Source: Lautropia sp. (GTDB lineage Bacteria > Pseudomonadota > Gammaproteobacteria > Burkholderiales > Burkholderiaceae_E). From it: 64,000 bases of DNA. The stretch spans positions 51,825-115,824 of the forward strand of contig JAUMZD010000004.1 in assembly GCA_030528325.1 (NCBI GenBank), in the 5' to 3' direction. This document shows positions 25,527 to 35,200 of this stretch, piece by piece. Position 1 is the stretch's first letter, and the number at the start of each line of letters is the position of its first letter. Position numbers and translations under genes: made by a program. A model generated the notes under the pieces. That model was not told the origin of the DNA, did not search any database, and saw only the letters and a list, made by a program, of their open reading frames with translations.

Positions 25527-26098
25527 GTTTCCATCGAAGGACAGCACGCGGTGTGGCCGGCCAGCAGGGGTCATCGCTGATCGAGGTGCTGGTGTCGGTG
25601 ATCATCATGTCGGTCGGGATGCTGTCGATGCTTTGGGCCGTGACCAAATCGATGAGCTTTCAGCAGACGGCCGAATTCCGGAACATGGCGACGCAGCTCG
25701 GGCTGGATTATGCCGACCGGGCACGCGCCAATGTGGGGGAATACCAGCATTATGCCTTCCGTCAGCACTATGCCCCCGGGGATCCGATTCGTCCTGCGCC
25801 GGTGGATTGTGCCGCCAAAGGGGTCGTGTGCACGGCAGGGCAGATGGCCGACTATGACCGGGTGGCTTTCCGCCGTTTCGTCCGGACCATGCTGCCGGGC
25901 GGGGACATGTATGTCGAATCCGGCTCGGGTGGGCGTCTGAGCATCTGGATTCTGTGGCAGCAGCCGCATCAACTGGGGACGGATCCTCAGGCGGGAGGCA
26001 AGGGCAATCAGGCCTTGTCCACCTCGGCCCAGTGCCCTGCGGGTGCCGGCCGTCTCGAAGCCACCACGCAATGTCAGTTTCTGGGAGTTCGGCTGTGA
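25520..26098 (+). CDS. pilV: Type IV pilus minor pilin PilV
   Basis: The 192-residue protein has a prepilin leader ending at QQG, then SSLIEVLVSVIIMSVGMLSM with the mature Glu5. The SSLIEVLVS form and GMLSMLW helix are typical of PilV, a minor pilin of the priming complex that links the pilus shaft and PilY1. The middle shows QLGLDYADRARANVGEY, and the C-terminus has paired Cys residues. It starts 7 bp inside fimT and ends in a GTGA overlap with pilW. The start ATG at 25520 leaves a 17-residue leader. Confidence 0.9.
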   Translation: MLSFHRRTARGVAGQQGSSLIEVLVSVIIMSVGMLSMLWAVTKSMSFQQTAEFRNMATQLGLDYADRARANVGEYQHYAFRQHYAPGDPIRPAPVDCAAKGVVCTAGQMADYDRVAFRRFVRTMLPGGDMYVESGSGGRLSIWILWQQPHQLGTDPQAGGKGNQALSTSAQCPAGAGRLEATTQCQFLGVRL

Positions 26099-27138
26099 AC
26101 GCAGGTTTCAGGAAAGCATCACGCCCGGTTTTGCCGACGGCCGGTCGTGAGCAGTCAGGCTTTTCGATGATCGAGATGATGATCTCGGTGTCGGTCGGAC
26201 TGATGGTGATGGCGGCCGTGATGTACACCGTGACCAACACGAGTGCGTCAGGACGCCGCCAGGAAGTGAAGTCCACCGGCCATGATGAGGGCAACCTCGC
26301 GATGATCCAGTTGGCCGAGCATGTGAGGATGTCGGGTTTCAGCACGCCGGACTCCGAGGTCGTGGCCAGTGATGTCTTCGCCGATGGCGGCAGCTCGCTG
26401 CTGGGATGCCGGCATGGTTTTGCCGACCCTGGTGCCGCATGGGCCGACCTGCGTTGCGCGGACAGCAAGGCGGGCAACAGTGATGCGCTGGCGTTGCGCT
26501 TCCAGCCGGTGGAAGGCGGGCGGAACTGGGATTGCCTGGGCAATGCGGTGGTGGACGCCCAGACGGCTGCATTGCTGGCAGCGGCGTCGGCCAATGCACC
26601 AGGGGACACCAAGGTTGATCCGGATCGGGTCAAGGCGGTCGCCGCCATCCAGGCCGATGAAATCCAGGAGATCTTCTACATCAAGACCCGGAATACGCTG
26701 TCGGGCAATCCGGGCCTGTATTGCCGCTCGAACGTCCAGGCGGGCAAGGAACAGCTGCTGGCGGACAATGTCGACCAGTTCCGGATCCGCTATGGCCTGT
26801 CAGAGCTGAACCCCCAGGCCCAGGGGACGAACAAGCCCTTCGATGAACGCAGTCTGTCGGGACGGACGGCGATGTATCGCACCGCCGATCAGCTCGATCG
26901 TGATTGCTCGCCGGGGACGATGCCGGAGAACTCGTGGTGCACCGTCAATTCGGTGCAGCTCTGCCTGGTCATGCGCAGTGACGACAACGTGAACGAGGAA
27001 GCGAATACCCCCTACGTCGATTGCGAGGGGCAGGTTCGGCAGGTCAATGACCGCCGCCTGCGGCAGGCCTTTTCGATGACGGTGGCCGTGCGCAACAAGA
27101 TCGGAGATCTGGCCGTGTCGACAGGAGGAACACCATGA
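26095..27138 (+). CDS. pilW: Type IV pilus minor pilin PilW
   Basis: The 347-residue protein begins at GTG 26095, overlapping the pilV stop by 4 bp, with GGGAG upstream. Sequence further upstream in this frame belongs to pilV. The prepilin motif EQSG-FSMIEMMISVSVGLMVMA has the mature Glu5 and the PilW-type MMISVSVGL helix. The globular part carries several Cys residues and LLADNVDQFRIRYG, which is conserved in PilW proteins. Like FimT, PilV and PilX, it is expected in the tip complex that initiates pilus assembly. It overlaps pilX by 4 bp. Confidence 0.9.
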   Translation: MNAGFRKASRPVLPTAGREQSGFSMIEMMISVSVGLMVMAAVMYTVTNTSASGRRQEVKSTGHDEGNLAMIQLAEHVRMSGFSTPDSEVVASDVFADGGSSLLGCRHGFADPGAAWADLRCADSKAGNSDALALRFQPVEGGRNWDCLGNAVVDAQTAALLAAASANAPGDTKVDPDRVKAVAAIQADEIQEIFYIKTRNTLSGNPGLYCRSNVQAGKEQLLADNVDQFRIRYGLSELNPQAQGTNKPFDERSLSGRTAMYRTADQLDRDCSPGTMPENSWCTVNSVQLCLVMRSDDNVNEEANTPYVDCEGQVRQVNDRRLRQAFSMTVAVRNKIGDLAVSTGGTP

Positions 27139-27737
27139 GCGAACGATCCGTCATGAGACTGTCGGCGAGCGTGTCACAGCAGGGCTTCATCATGATCATT
27201 GCACTGGTCATGCTGGCCATCATGGGGGTGGGGGCCGCGGTGGCGTTCCGCATGTCGATGACATCCGACATGATCGGCACGAACCTGCGTCAGCGCTCGC
27301 TTGCCTTCCAGGCTGCCGAAGCAGCCCTGAAATACTGCGAGGAACAGGTGATCAGCAACCCGGAGCGCGTGACGATGCTGACCGGTCAGCAGCCACGCCA
27401 GGAATGGATGGACGAAGAAACATGGAACGCCAGCCATTTCCTGCCACCGGCTGAAGCGCTGAACCTGCCGGCCAACCTCAAGCATCACCCCAGGTGCCTG
27501 GTTCGCCACTTCACGCTGGAGCAATGGCGGGATGTATCCCCGCCGAGGCAGGGAACGGTCACGGTGGAATCCCGTGGCTTCGATCCGAAGCGGGTCGTGC
27601 TGTACCGGATCACCGCACGCGGTTTCAGTCCGGACTATCAGCCACCAAAGAAATTGAGCTGGAAAAATGATTACGACTATCAGTCCGCAGTGGGCGCCGA
27701 AGTCCGTCTGCAATCGATGATCAGGGCCATCAAATGA
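27135..27737 (+). CDS. pilX: Type IV pilus assembly protein PilX
   Basis: The 200-residue protein has an AGGAGG ribosome site and the PilX-type N-terminus: [21 protein letters not shown], lacking the Glu5 of ordinary pilins, as is usual for PilX/GspK-like tip proteins. It continues [20 protein letters not shown] and [12 protein letters not shown], a family hallmark. PilX caps the priming complex in the inner membrane. It is coupled by 4-bp overlaps to pilW and to the pilE-like gene downstream. Confidence 0.9.
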   Translation: MSERSVMRLSASVSQQGFIMIIALVMLAIMGVGAAVAFRMSMTSDMIGTNLRQRSLAFQAAEAALKYCEEQVISNPERVTMLTGQQPRQEWMDEETWNASHFLPPAEALNLPANLKHHPRCLVRHFTLEQWRDVSPPRQGTVTVESRGFDPKRVVLYRITARGFSPDYQPPKKLSWKNDYDYQSAVGAEVRLQSMIRAIK

Positions 27738-28201
27738 AGACATCGACCCTCAAGCCGGGCCGCCGTGACACGAGCCGCGGTTTCACCCTGATCGAGATCA
27801 TGATCGCACTGGCCATCGTGGGCATCCTGTCGGCCATCGCCGTGCCATCGTATTTCGATTATGTCCAGCGGGCCAATCGTGCCGAGGCCAGGGCGCAGCT
27901 GCTGGAAGCGGCACAGTTCATGCAGCGTTTCTATTCACTGCACAATGCCTATGATTTCCAGCGGGATGGGAAAACGGCCGTGGCCTTGCCGGATTCGTTG
28001 AAGCGCTCGCCGCGCACGGGGGCTGCGCGCTACAACATCGCCATCGTCCGTTCCAGTCCGACCAGCTATCAGCTGAGCGCCACCCCCGTGAAGAACGATG
28101 CCTGCGGGACGCTGCTGCTGGACAATGTCGGGCGGCGCGGCACGCAGAACGGCGTCCGGGGAAAGGGTGGGGCCATGAGTGCCGAGGCCTGCTGGCGCTG
28201 A
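27734..28201 (+). CDS. pilE: Type IV pilin PilE-like minor pilin
   Basis: The 155-residue protein has prepilin cleavage at [21 protein letters not shown] with Glu5, then [20 protein letters not shown], the classical N-terminal alpha helix. The C-terminal Cys pair (NDACGTL, AEACWR) defines a D-region. Its genomic place among minor pilins and its size suggest the PilE minor pilin rather than the major subunit. It overlaps pilX by 4 bp. In many Burkholderiales pilE follows pilY1; here it precedes both pilY1 copies. Confidence 0.88.
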   Translation: MKTSTLKPGRRDTSRGFTLIEIMIALAIVGILSAIAVPSYFDYVQRANRAEARAQLLEAAQFMQRFYSLHNAYDFQRDGKTAVALPDSLKRSPRTGAARYNIAIVRSSPTSYQLSATPVKNDACGTLLLDNVGRRGTQNGVRGKGGAMSAEACWR

Positions 28202-28246
28202 TCGGCCATGCACAGGGTTCACCACCGGGCAGACAGGGGGCATGTC

Positions 28247-31200
28247 ATGACGGCCATCGACGCGGTTGAAGCGCGGCGCCTTTCGGTGCCAGAGAAACGC
28301 GCTGGGAAGGTGCGCACCGGGGCGTTGGGGCAGGCTGTGTGCCTGTTCGCGCTGGCACTGTGCTCGTCGGGTGCTCACGCCAGGCTGGCGCAGGAATCCC
28401 TGATCGTGAAAGAGCAGCCGGTGGTCGAGCCGAACCTGATGTTCACGCTCGACGATTCTGGTTCGATGTCGTACAACTTCGTGCCGGACAACGAGCTGGG
28501 CGGGCATGTCTTCGCCTATCATCCGATGGAGCCCTCCGTGTACGTCTATCACGTGCAGGGGGTTCTGCCGACCGATGATGTCACGGTGATCGGTGCGCGC
28601 CGCAGGTCGGCTGCCATCAACAGGATCTATTACGATCCGGAAGTCCGCTATCTGCCGTGGATCGACCCCGCCTCGGTCGGGGTGAACAGCAAGGGCGAAC
28701 CGGTTTTCAAATCCCTGCCGGATGCCGATCCCAGCGCCGCCTATGTGCACTGGAACTATCAGGCGGGCGGGCAGGAAGAAGGCACGAAGGATATCCGTGT
28801 CAATCTGATCGGGAATCAGCCCCGGGCGAAGCTGCGAATCTGTGCCGGCAAAAGGCCCGACCGGGAATACAGGGAGCCGTGTCCCGAGCTGCCGGGGGCG
28901 ACCCATGTGGCGCCAGCCACCTACTACGATTACATCGGCCCCAAGGATCCGGACGAAACCCAGAAGAACACGATGGCCCATTACCGGCGGGTATCGATCA
29001 AGGATCACACCAGTTTCGAGCGGGGGCCAGGGCGAACCGAGTGCGCGCCTCAGGGCAATCAGCGTCGTCTCTGCACGCAGGCGCAGGAATATCAGAACTT
29101 TGCCAACTGGTATCAGTATCACCGGACACGGATGCATGTGGCCATCGCCTCCGTGGGCCGGGCCTTTGCGAATCTGCCGCCGGGGATCCGGGTGGGCTAT
29201 GGTCGCATCAATCAGACGGATGAAGCCGCCATCGACGGTGTCGAGACCTCCGTGATCGAGCGCGGCGTGCGTCTTTTCAACGGACATGAGCGCAAGGCCT
29301 TCTTTGAATGGCTGAACAACCAGATTTCCAGTGGCTCGACCCCGTTGCTGGAGGCAACGCGGGTGGTGGGCAATTATTTTCTCCGTCGCGATGACAGCGG
29401 CCCATGGTCTGCACGACCCGGTTCGAATGAGCGGGCCCCCCACATCAGTTGCCGACGTTCCTATCATCTGCTGATGACGGATGGGCTGTACAACGATACC
29501 GAAAAGACGCTGAAGGATTGGCACGATCTGGAAGTCGACAATGTGAGCGGGCCGGTGATCACGCGGCCGGATGGTTCGGTCTGGCAGTATCAGCCGGGTC
29601 CCCCCTATCGGAGTGAGGCCAGCAGAACCCTGGCTGATTTCAGCATGTATTTCTGGAATCGGGATCTGCGCCCGGATCTGCGCAATGACGTGCCGGCCGA
29701 CGCGGAAAATCCGGCGTTCTGGCAGCATCTGTCGATGTATACGCTGAGCTTCGGCGTGGGGGGCAAGCTGGTGCCGCCGGCATCCAGTACCTCGGACGGG
29801 AATCCCGGGGAGCAGAGTGACGACCAGGGTGACTGGCCGGCACTGAAGGCGGGCACGACATCCTGGCCGTCGCCGATCGAGGAAGGGGAAATCGAAACGA
29901 TCGATGATCTCTGGCATGCGGCCGTCAACTCGCGCGGAGAGTACCTCAGCGTGCAAAACGGAAGCGGTTTCTTCAACTCGGTCAACCGGGTGTTGAGCAA
30001 GATCGTGGCACGTCAGGGCAGCACCAGTGGGGTGTCGGTCAGTTCGCAAGCCTTGCAGGCAGGCAATCAGAAATTTGTGCCGTCTTTCAAGACGGGGCTG
30101 TGGGTGGGGGATCTGACGGCTTATGCCCTGGGCGCGGACGGCACCCAGGGGGAGGCGCAATGGCGTGCGTCGGAGAACATCCCGAAGCCGGATCAGCGGT
30201 ATCTGTTCGTGGGCAATGGGTATCGATCGGGACCGGGTACCACCCCGCTGCGCTGGGGCAATGCGTTGTCGTCCGAACTCAGGCGTGAGCTGCTTGGAGC
30301 AGCCGGCCTGTCGGATGCCGCGATGGGCGAGCGCCTGATCGCCTACTTCCGGGGCGAGAAGGTGGATGAGGAGAACGGACGTTTCCGGCGGCGAAACGGC
30401 TTGCTGGGGCACATCGTTCATTCGCCGCCGGTGTATGTCGGCGCCGCCATCGACCGGGGATATCAATACCTGCCGCGAGAGTTCGCACCGGGCAGGGCTT
30501 CCGGCGCCACACAGTACCGGGCCTATCTGACGGCCAAGGCAGCGAGCCGGACACGACCCGGACAGGTCTTCGTCGGAAGCAATGATGGCATTCTGCACGC
30601 CTTCGATGCGGCCACCGGTGTGGAAACCTATGGTTATGTGCCGCGTGCCGTTGCCGTCGAGATGGCGCGTCTTTCCAGGACGGATGCCCGTCATCGCCTG
30701 ATGATGGATGGGCCGTTGCTGGAAGCGGATGCCTGGTGGGATGGCAAATGGCGCAATGTGCTGCTGGGCACGACCGGCGCTGGCCCGCGGGCCATCTTCG
30801 CGCTCGATGTGACGGATACCCGTCCCGGAACCGGGCTGAACGCCCGAAGCGTGCTCTGGGAGGTGGATGCGGCGGCGCAGCCGGAGATCGGACATGTGCT
30901 GGCCACGCCAGAGATCGGTGTGACCCGTGATGGCTCCTGGGTGGCGGTTCTGGGCAACGGGTATGAAAGCCAGTCCGGGCGTGCGCAGCTTTTCGTGCTG
31001 AACCTGAAGACCGGGCAGGTCCTCGCCAGGCTGGACACGGGCCGGGGCAATGCGCAGCGTCCGAATGGTCTGGGCGGGGTTCGGCTGATCCGGGACGGCA
31101 ATCAGGTCATCACGGGGGCGTATGCCGGCGACTTGCAGGGCAATGTCTGGAAATTCGATCTTGCCTCGGACAAATCCTCTGAGTGGAAAGTGTCCTTCGG

Positions 31201-32095
31201 GGGCAAACCGCTGTTCGTCGTGCAGGACGGGAGACCGTTGACGGCCGCACCGGCGACGGTGTCGCATCCGCTGGGCGGCATGATGGTGCTGGTTGGCACG
31301 GGCAAGCTGTTCGATGAGGGAGACAACGACACACGTGATCAGGAGTCCGTGTACGGGTTGTGGGACAACGAGCAGCTGGGCAGGGATGATCGTGGCAGGA
31401 CGGTCTGGAAGGAAGGGGGAACGACGATCGATGCCAGGGCCGTGCGACAGCGTCAGGTGACGATGGATGCCGAGGGCCGGTACGCGACGCTGGCGCCGGA
31501 TGATGCCCGCAACCGGATTCTCGACTGGCGCACGGAGCGTGGCTGGCGGGTCGCGCTGGACATGATCAGGGAGCAGGGGCAGCGCAACATCGTTGCCCCG
31601 CAACTGGTGTCGGGACTGGTGCTGTTCGAGACCATGAGTCCGGTGATCGATGAGTCGGACGTGAACCTGGCCTGTCGTGTCACGATGAACACGCCGGCCT
31701 TCAACCTGCTGCTCGATCCGTTGTCGGGGCGGATGATGACGAAGGCGGTGATCGACACCAATGGCGACGGTGCCGTGAATGGGAAGGACAAGGCCGTGGG
31801 GGGCTGGGCGCTGGATGACTGGACAGGGCGTTCGGTGGTTCTGACCGAGCCGCCCCCTGCGCTGTCGCAGGCACGTTCGGCAGCACCTTGCACGGAGGGC
31901 AACTGCAGCCAGTTGGTCAGACCTGGCCTGTGTCCGCCCGGCATGCTGATGAACAGTGCGCAGAATGTGACGCAGGGAACGACGATCTGTGTCGAAGTGC
32001 CGGCGCCGTCGAGATGGTGGTGGCGCGAACTGTCACTGCCGGATGTGGACAACAGTACGGGGCGTCTGAATGATCCGCCTGCCGCTGCACCTTGA
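28247..32095 (+). CDS. pilY1: Pilus tip adhesin PilY1, copy 1
   Basis: PilY1 sits at the pilus tip and serves in adhesion, assembly and surface sensing. ATG 28247, with AGGGGG upstream, gives 1282 residues and a signal peptide ending near AHA. A von Willebrand A-like domain starts with LDDSGSM (MIDAS site), continues past the RMHVAIASVGRAF helix, and includes SCRRSYHLLMTDGLYND. The C-terminal half is the PilC-type beta-propeller: FVGSNDGILHAFDAATG, LLGTTGAGPRAIFALDV, VITGAYAGDLQGNVWKFDL. A calcium-loop motif DTNGDGAVNGKDK lies near 1175. The end RWWWRELSLPDVDNSTGRLN is shared with copy 2. Confidence 0.93.
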   Translation: MTAIDAVEARRLSVPEKRAGKVRTGALGQAVCLFALALCSSGAHARLAQESLIVKEQPVVEPNLMFTLDDSGSMSYNFVPDNELGGHVFAYHPMEPSVYVYHVQGVLPTDDVTVIGARRRSAAINRIYYDPEVRYLPWIDPASVGVNSKGEPVFKSLPDADPSAAYVHWNYQAGGQEEGTKDIRVNLIGNQPRAKLRICAGKRPDREYREPCPELPGATHVAPATYYDYIGPKDPDETQKNTMAHYRRVSIKDHTSFERGPGRTECAPQGNQRRLCTQAQEYQNFANWYQYHRTRMHVAIASVGRAFANLPPGIRVGYGRINQTDEAAIDGVETSVIERGVRLFNGHERKAFFEWLNNQISSGSTPLLEATRVVGNYFLRRDDSGPWSARPGSNERAPHISCRRSYHLLMTDGLYNDTEKTLKDWHDLEVDNVSGPVITRPDGSVWQYQPGPPYRSEASRTLADFSMYFWNRDLRPDLRNDVPADAENPAFWQHLSMYTLSFGVGGKLVPPASSTSDGNPGEQSDDQGDWPALKAGTTSWPSPIEEGEIETIDDLWHAAVNSRGEYLSVQNGSGFFNSVNRVLSKIVARQGSTSGVSVSSQALQAGNQKFVPSFKTGLWVGDLTAYALGADGTQGEAQWRASENIPKPDQRYLFVGNGYRSGPGTTPLRWGNALSSELRRELLGAAGLSDAAMGERLIAYFRGEKVDEENGRFRRRNGLLGHIVHSPPVYVGAAIDRGYQYLPREFAPGRASGATQYRAYLTAKAASRTRPGQVFVGSNDGILHAFDAATGVETYGYVPRAVAVEMARLSRTDARHRLMMDGPLLEADAWWDGKWRNVLLGTTGAGPRAIFALDVTDTRPGTGLNARSVLWEVDAAAQPEIGHVLATPEIGVTRDGSWVAVLGNGYESQSGRAQLFVLNLKTGQVLARLDTGRGNAQRPNGLGGVRLIRDGNQVITGAYAGDLQGNVWKFDLASDKSSEWKVSFGGKPLFVVQDGRPLTAAPATVSHPLGGMMVLVGTGKLFDEGDNDTRDQESVYGLWDNEQLGRDDRGRTVWKEGGTTIDARAVRQRQVTMDAEGRYATLAPDDARNRILDWRTERGWRVALDMIREQGQRNIVAPQLVSGLVLFETMSPVIDESDVNLACRVTMNTPAFNLLLDPLSGRMMTKAVIDTNGDGAVNGKDKAVGGWALDDWTGRSVVLTEPPPALSQARSAAPCTEGNCSQLVRPGLCPPGMLMNSAQNVTQGTTICVEVPAPSRWWWRELSLPDVDNSTGRLNDPPAAAP

Positions 32096-32249
32096 CGATG
32101 AAGGCCTGTGCGGTAAAGGCCTGTGAGTCGTGCCCGTCGGCGGATGGGCACGCGAGGCATGACCTCGTGCCGATGAAGCACGATCGTCATGGCCGGATGT
32201 TGTCGGAAATCTTGGGAAAAGAAAAACCTTCAGACAAGCAGGATCGGGA

Positions 32250-35200
32250 ATGTTGACGATGAACTCTCTGCCCGGCTCAGGGCTGGCGGCATCAGCTCAG
32301 TGGCGACGGCGTCTGCCGGTTCGCCTCATTCGGACAGCCCTCTGGCTGATGTCCTCGGCCATGCTGGGTAGCGCGGCGCATGCCCGCATGGCGCAGGAGC
32401 CGTTGATCATCAAGGACAAGGAGCCGGTCGAACCGAACCTGATGTTCGTGCTCGATGATTCGGGTTCGATGATGTTCAATTACCTGCCGGATCCGGATCC
32501 CCGGCTGGTCTTCTCGAAGGATTGCGCAGTCTCGCCGGATGGGTGTGGCGAACACAAGCACATCTTTGCCTATCATCCGGGTGAGCCGAAAGGCCGGATC
32601 GGTGAGCGCGGCGCCAATCTGCCGGAAGGGCAGCGCCCCTATGGCATCTACATCGTCGAAGGGCTGGCCGGCACGGATGATCGACATCTGCTGGGGGTTC
32701 GCCAGCGCTCGGCCCAGGTGAATGCACTCTATTACAACCCGGAGATCACCTATCAGCCCTGGCGGGATGAGAAAGGGGCGGCGATGCCGGACGCCGATCC
32801 CGGGAAGGCCATCTATCACGTGGGTCACCGCCGGAAAGAGTTCAGTCAATTGACGCTCAATCTCAGAGGGGAGCATCCGGTAGGACAGTACAAGGTCTGT
32901 ACCAGCCCCAGACCGCCGATCAAGACCTACACGGATCTGTCCGTCACGACAACACCCTGCACGGGGGATGCCTCGATCACGCATGTGAAACCGGCCACCT
33001 ATTACGAGCTGAAGAAGGGGCCTGACGGCAACTATCTGCGCGGTGACCAGGTATCTCATTTCACCCGGGTGGCCATCGATGAACATCAGAGTTTCAAACG
33101 CCCCTGGGGCACGCGTACGGATTGCAAGGTGAAACCGGGTGATGGTGAGGCTTCCAAGGTCATCACCTGCTCGAAGGAGGAGGAGTACAGGAACTTTGCC
33201 AACTGGTTCCAGTACCACCGCACGCGGATGCATGTGGCCATCGCCTCGGTCGGTCTGGCCTTTGCCGAGGCGGTGAAGCCCAACGTTCGGGTCGGTTATG
33301 GTCGCATCAACAAATCCAGTGCCACCGAGGTGGACGGCATCCCGACCAAGGTGATCGAGAAAGGGGTGCGGCGATTCGAGGGGGATCACCGCGCGGGGTT
33401 CTTCCGCTGGCTGAACGGCATGACGGGGGATGGCGGCACCCCGTTGATGCGTGCGATGCAGGCGGCCGGCGAGTATTACAAACGTGCCGACGAAAGGGGC
33501 CCGTGGTCCTGGAAACCGGGGACGGGGGATTCGAGGCCGCACCTCAGCTGCCGTCGTTCGTATCACATCCTGATGACGGATGGCGAATACAACTTCAGCT
33601 ATGACCGGCCCGGTGAACGGCAGGAGGACTTCAATCTGGAGGCCGACAACGTAGAGGGGGATTTGATCGAGGGGCTTGAGAACGCCCAGGGTGAAAAACG
33701 GCGCTATCAGTACCAGCCCAGGGCACCCTTCAAGGGCAAGGCAAAAGGTTCGTTGGCTGATTATGCGGCCTATTACTGGAAGACCGACCTCCGGACGGAC
33801 CTGCCCAACGAGATTCCCCTCGTCGAGGATGGGGTGGGCGGGATCGAGAACCCGTCCTTCTGGCAGAACATGACCACCTTCACGATGGGTTTCGGGGTGG
33901 AAGGCACGCTGAAGAAGGCTGACTGGCCGGCGCTGGTGAATGGCCAGAAGCACTGGCCAGAGAAGGTTCAGCCGGATACGCGCAAGGCCACGGATGACCT
34001 GTGGCACGCCGGGGTCAATGGCCGGGGCGGGTATCTGGACGTGAAGGACAGCCATCAGTTTCTGGAGCAGCTCAAGGGGGTGCTGGGCCGGATCAAGGGC
34101 ACGGATGGCAACCCGAACGGCATCGGCGTGCAGTCGTCCACGCTTCAGGCCGGCAACAAGAAGTTCGTGCCTTCCTTCCAGACCCGGAAGTGGTTCGGCG
34201 ATCTGAAGGCTTACGCGCTGGATGAAAACGGCGCGCAGGGCGAGGAGATCTGGAGCGCCGTGAAGAAACTGCCTTCGCCGGCCAACCGGCGGATGTTCGT
34301 CGGTACGGGCGCGACCACCGGCTCGAAGGCGCTGCCTTTCCAGTGGTCGGGCAACTGGCCGCAGCCGTTGCGTCGGGCCTTGCTGGAAGGGGCCGGGCTG
34401 AGCGACGGCAACAACCAGGGAAGCCTGCTGGTGAATTATCTGCGCGGAGATGCGTCGCAGGAAGGCACGGGCAAGCCGTTCCGTGTCCGCGAGCGGCCGA
34501 AGCTGTCGGCATCCTGTGGTGCTGGCACCGAGGGGCCGGCCTGCCAGGGCGCCCAGGGGGGGCTCCTGGGGCATATCGTTCATTCCTCTCCCCTGTACAT
34601 TGGTGCGGATCATGATCGCGGTTACCGCTTTCTGCCGGCCACGTTCCCCGGGAACAAGGCCTCGGGGGCGAGCACCTATCGGGAATTCGTGCGTCGCAAG
34701 ATCGCTGACAGCCTGCCGACACCAGGCAAGGTGTCCAGTCGCGGGCCGGATTGTCGGGCCAATGGCCAGGGCACCCGGCCGGGTCTGGTCTTCGTCGGCG
34801 CCAATGACGGCTTCCTGCATGCTTTCGACGCGGATTGCGGCGTCGAGCGTTTTGCTTATGCACCGCATGCCGTGCTTCGGGAGATGGCCCGGTCGAGCAC
34901 CTCGTCGTTCAAGCCGCGCTTCCTGATGGATGGGCCGCTGATCGAGGGGGATGCCTACCTGAACGGTGCCTGGGCCAACGTGCTGGTCGGTACCACTGGT
35001 GCGGGGCCGGCAGCCGTGTTCGCGCTGGACGTCACCAATACCCGGGCGAATGACCAGGGGCTGGGGGCTCGCTCGGTGATGTGGGAGATCGATGCCGCGC
35101 AGGACGATGATCTGGGGCATGTGTTGCAGCGTCCGGATATCGGCGTGCTGGCGGATGGGCGCTGGGTGGTCGTCTTTGGCAACGGTTATGAGAGCAGGTC

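Noticed and set aside
27935..31603. 1222-codon open frame on the minus strand across pilE and pilY1
   Set aside because: It lies opposite pilin and adhesin genes with clear domains. Its translation is rich in Arg, Pro and His with no motif.
32292..35120. 942-codon open frame opposite pilY1 copy 2
   Set aside because: It is the same codon-bias shadow, with no signal peptide or domain.
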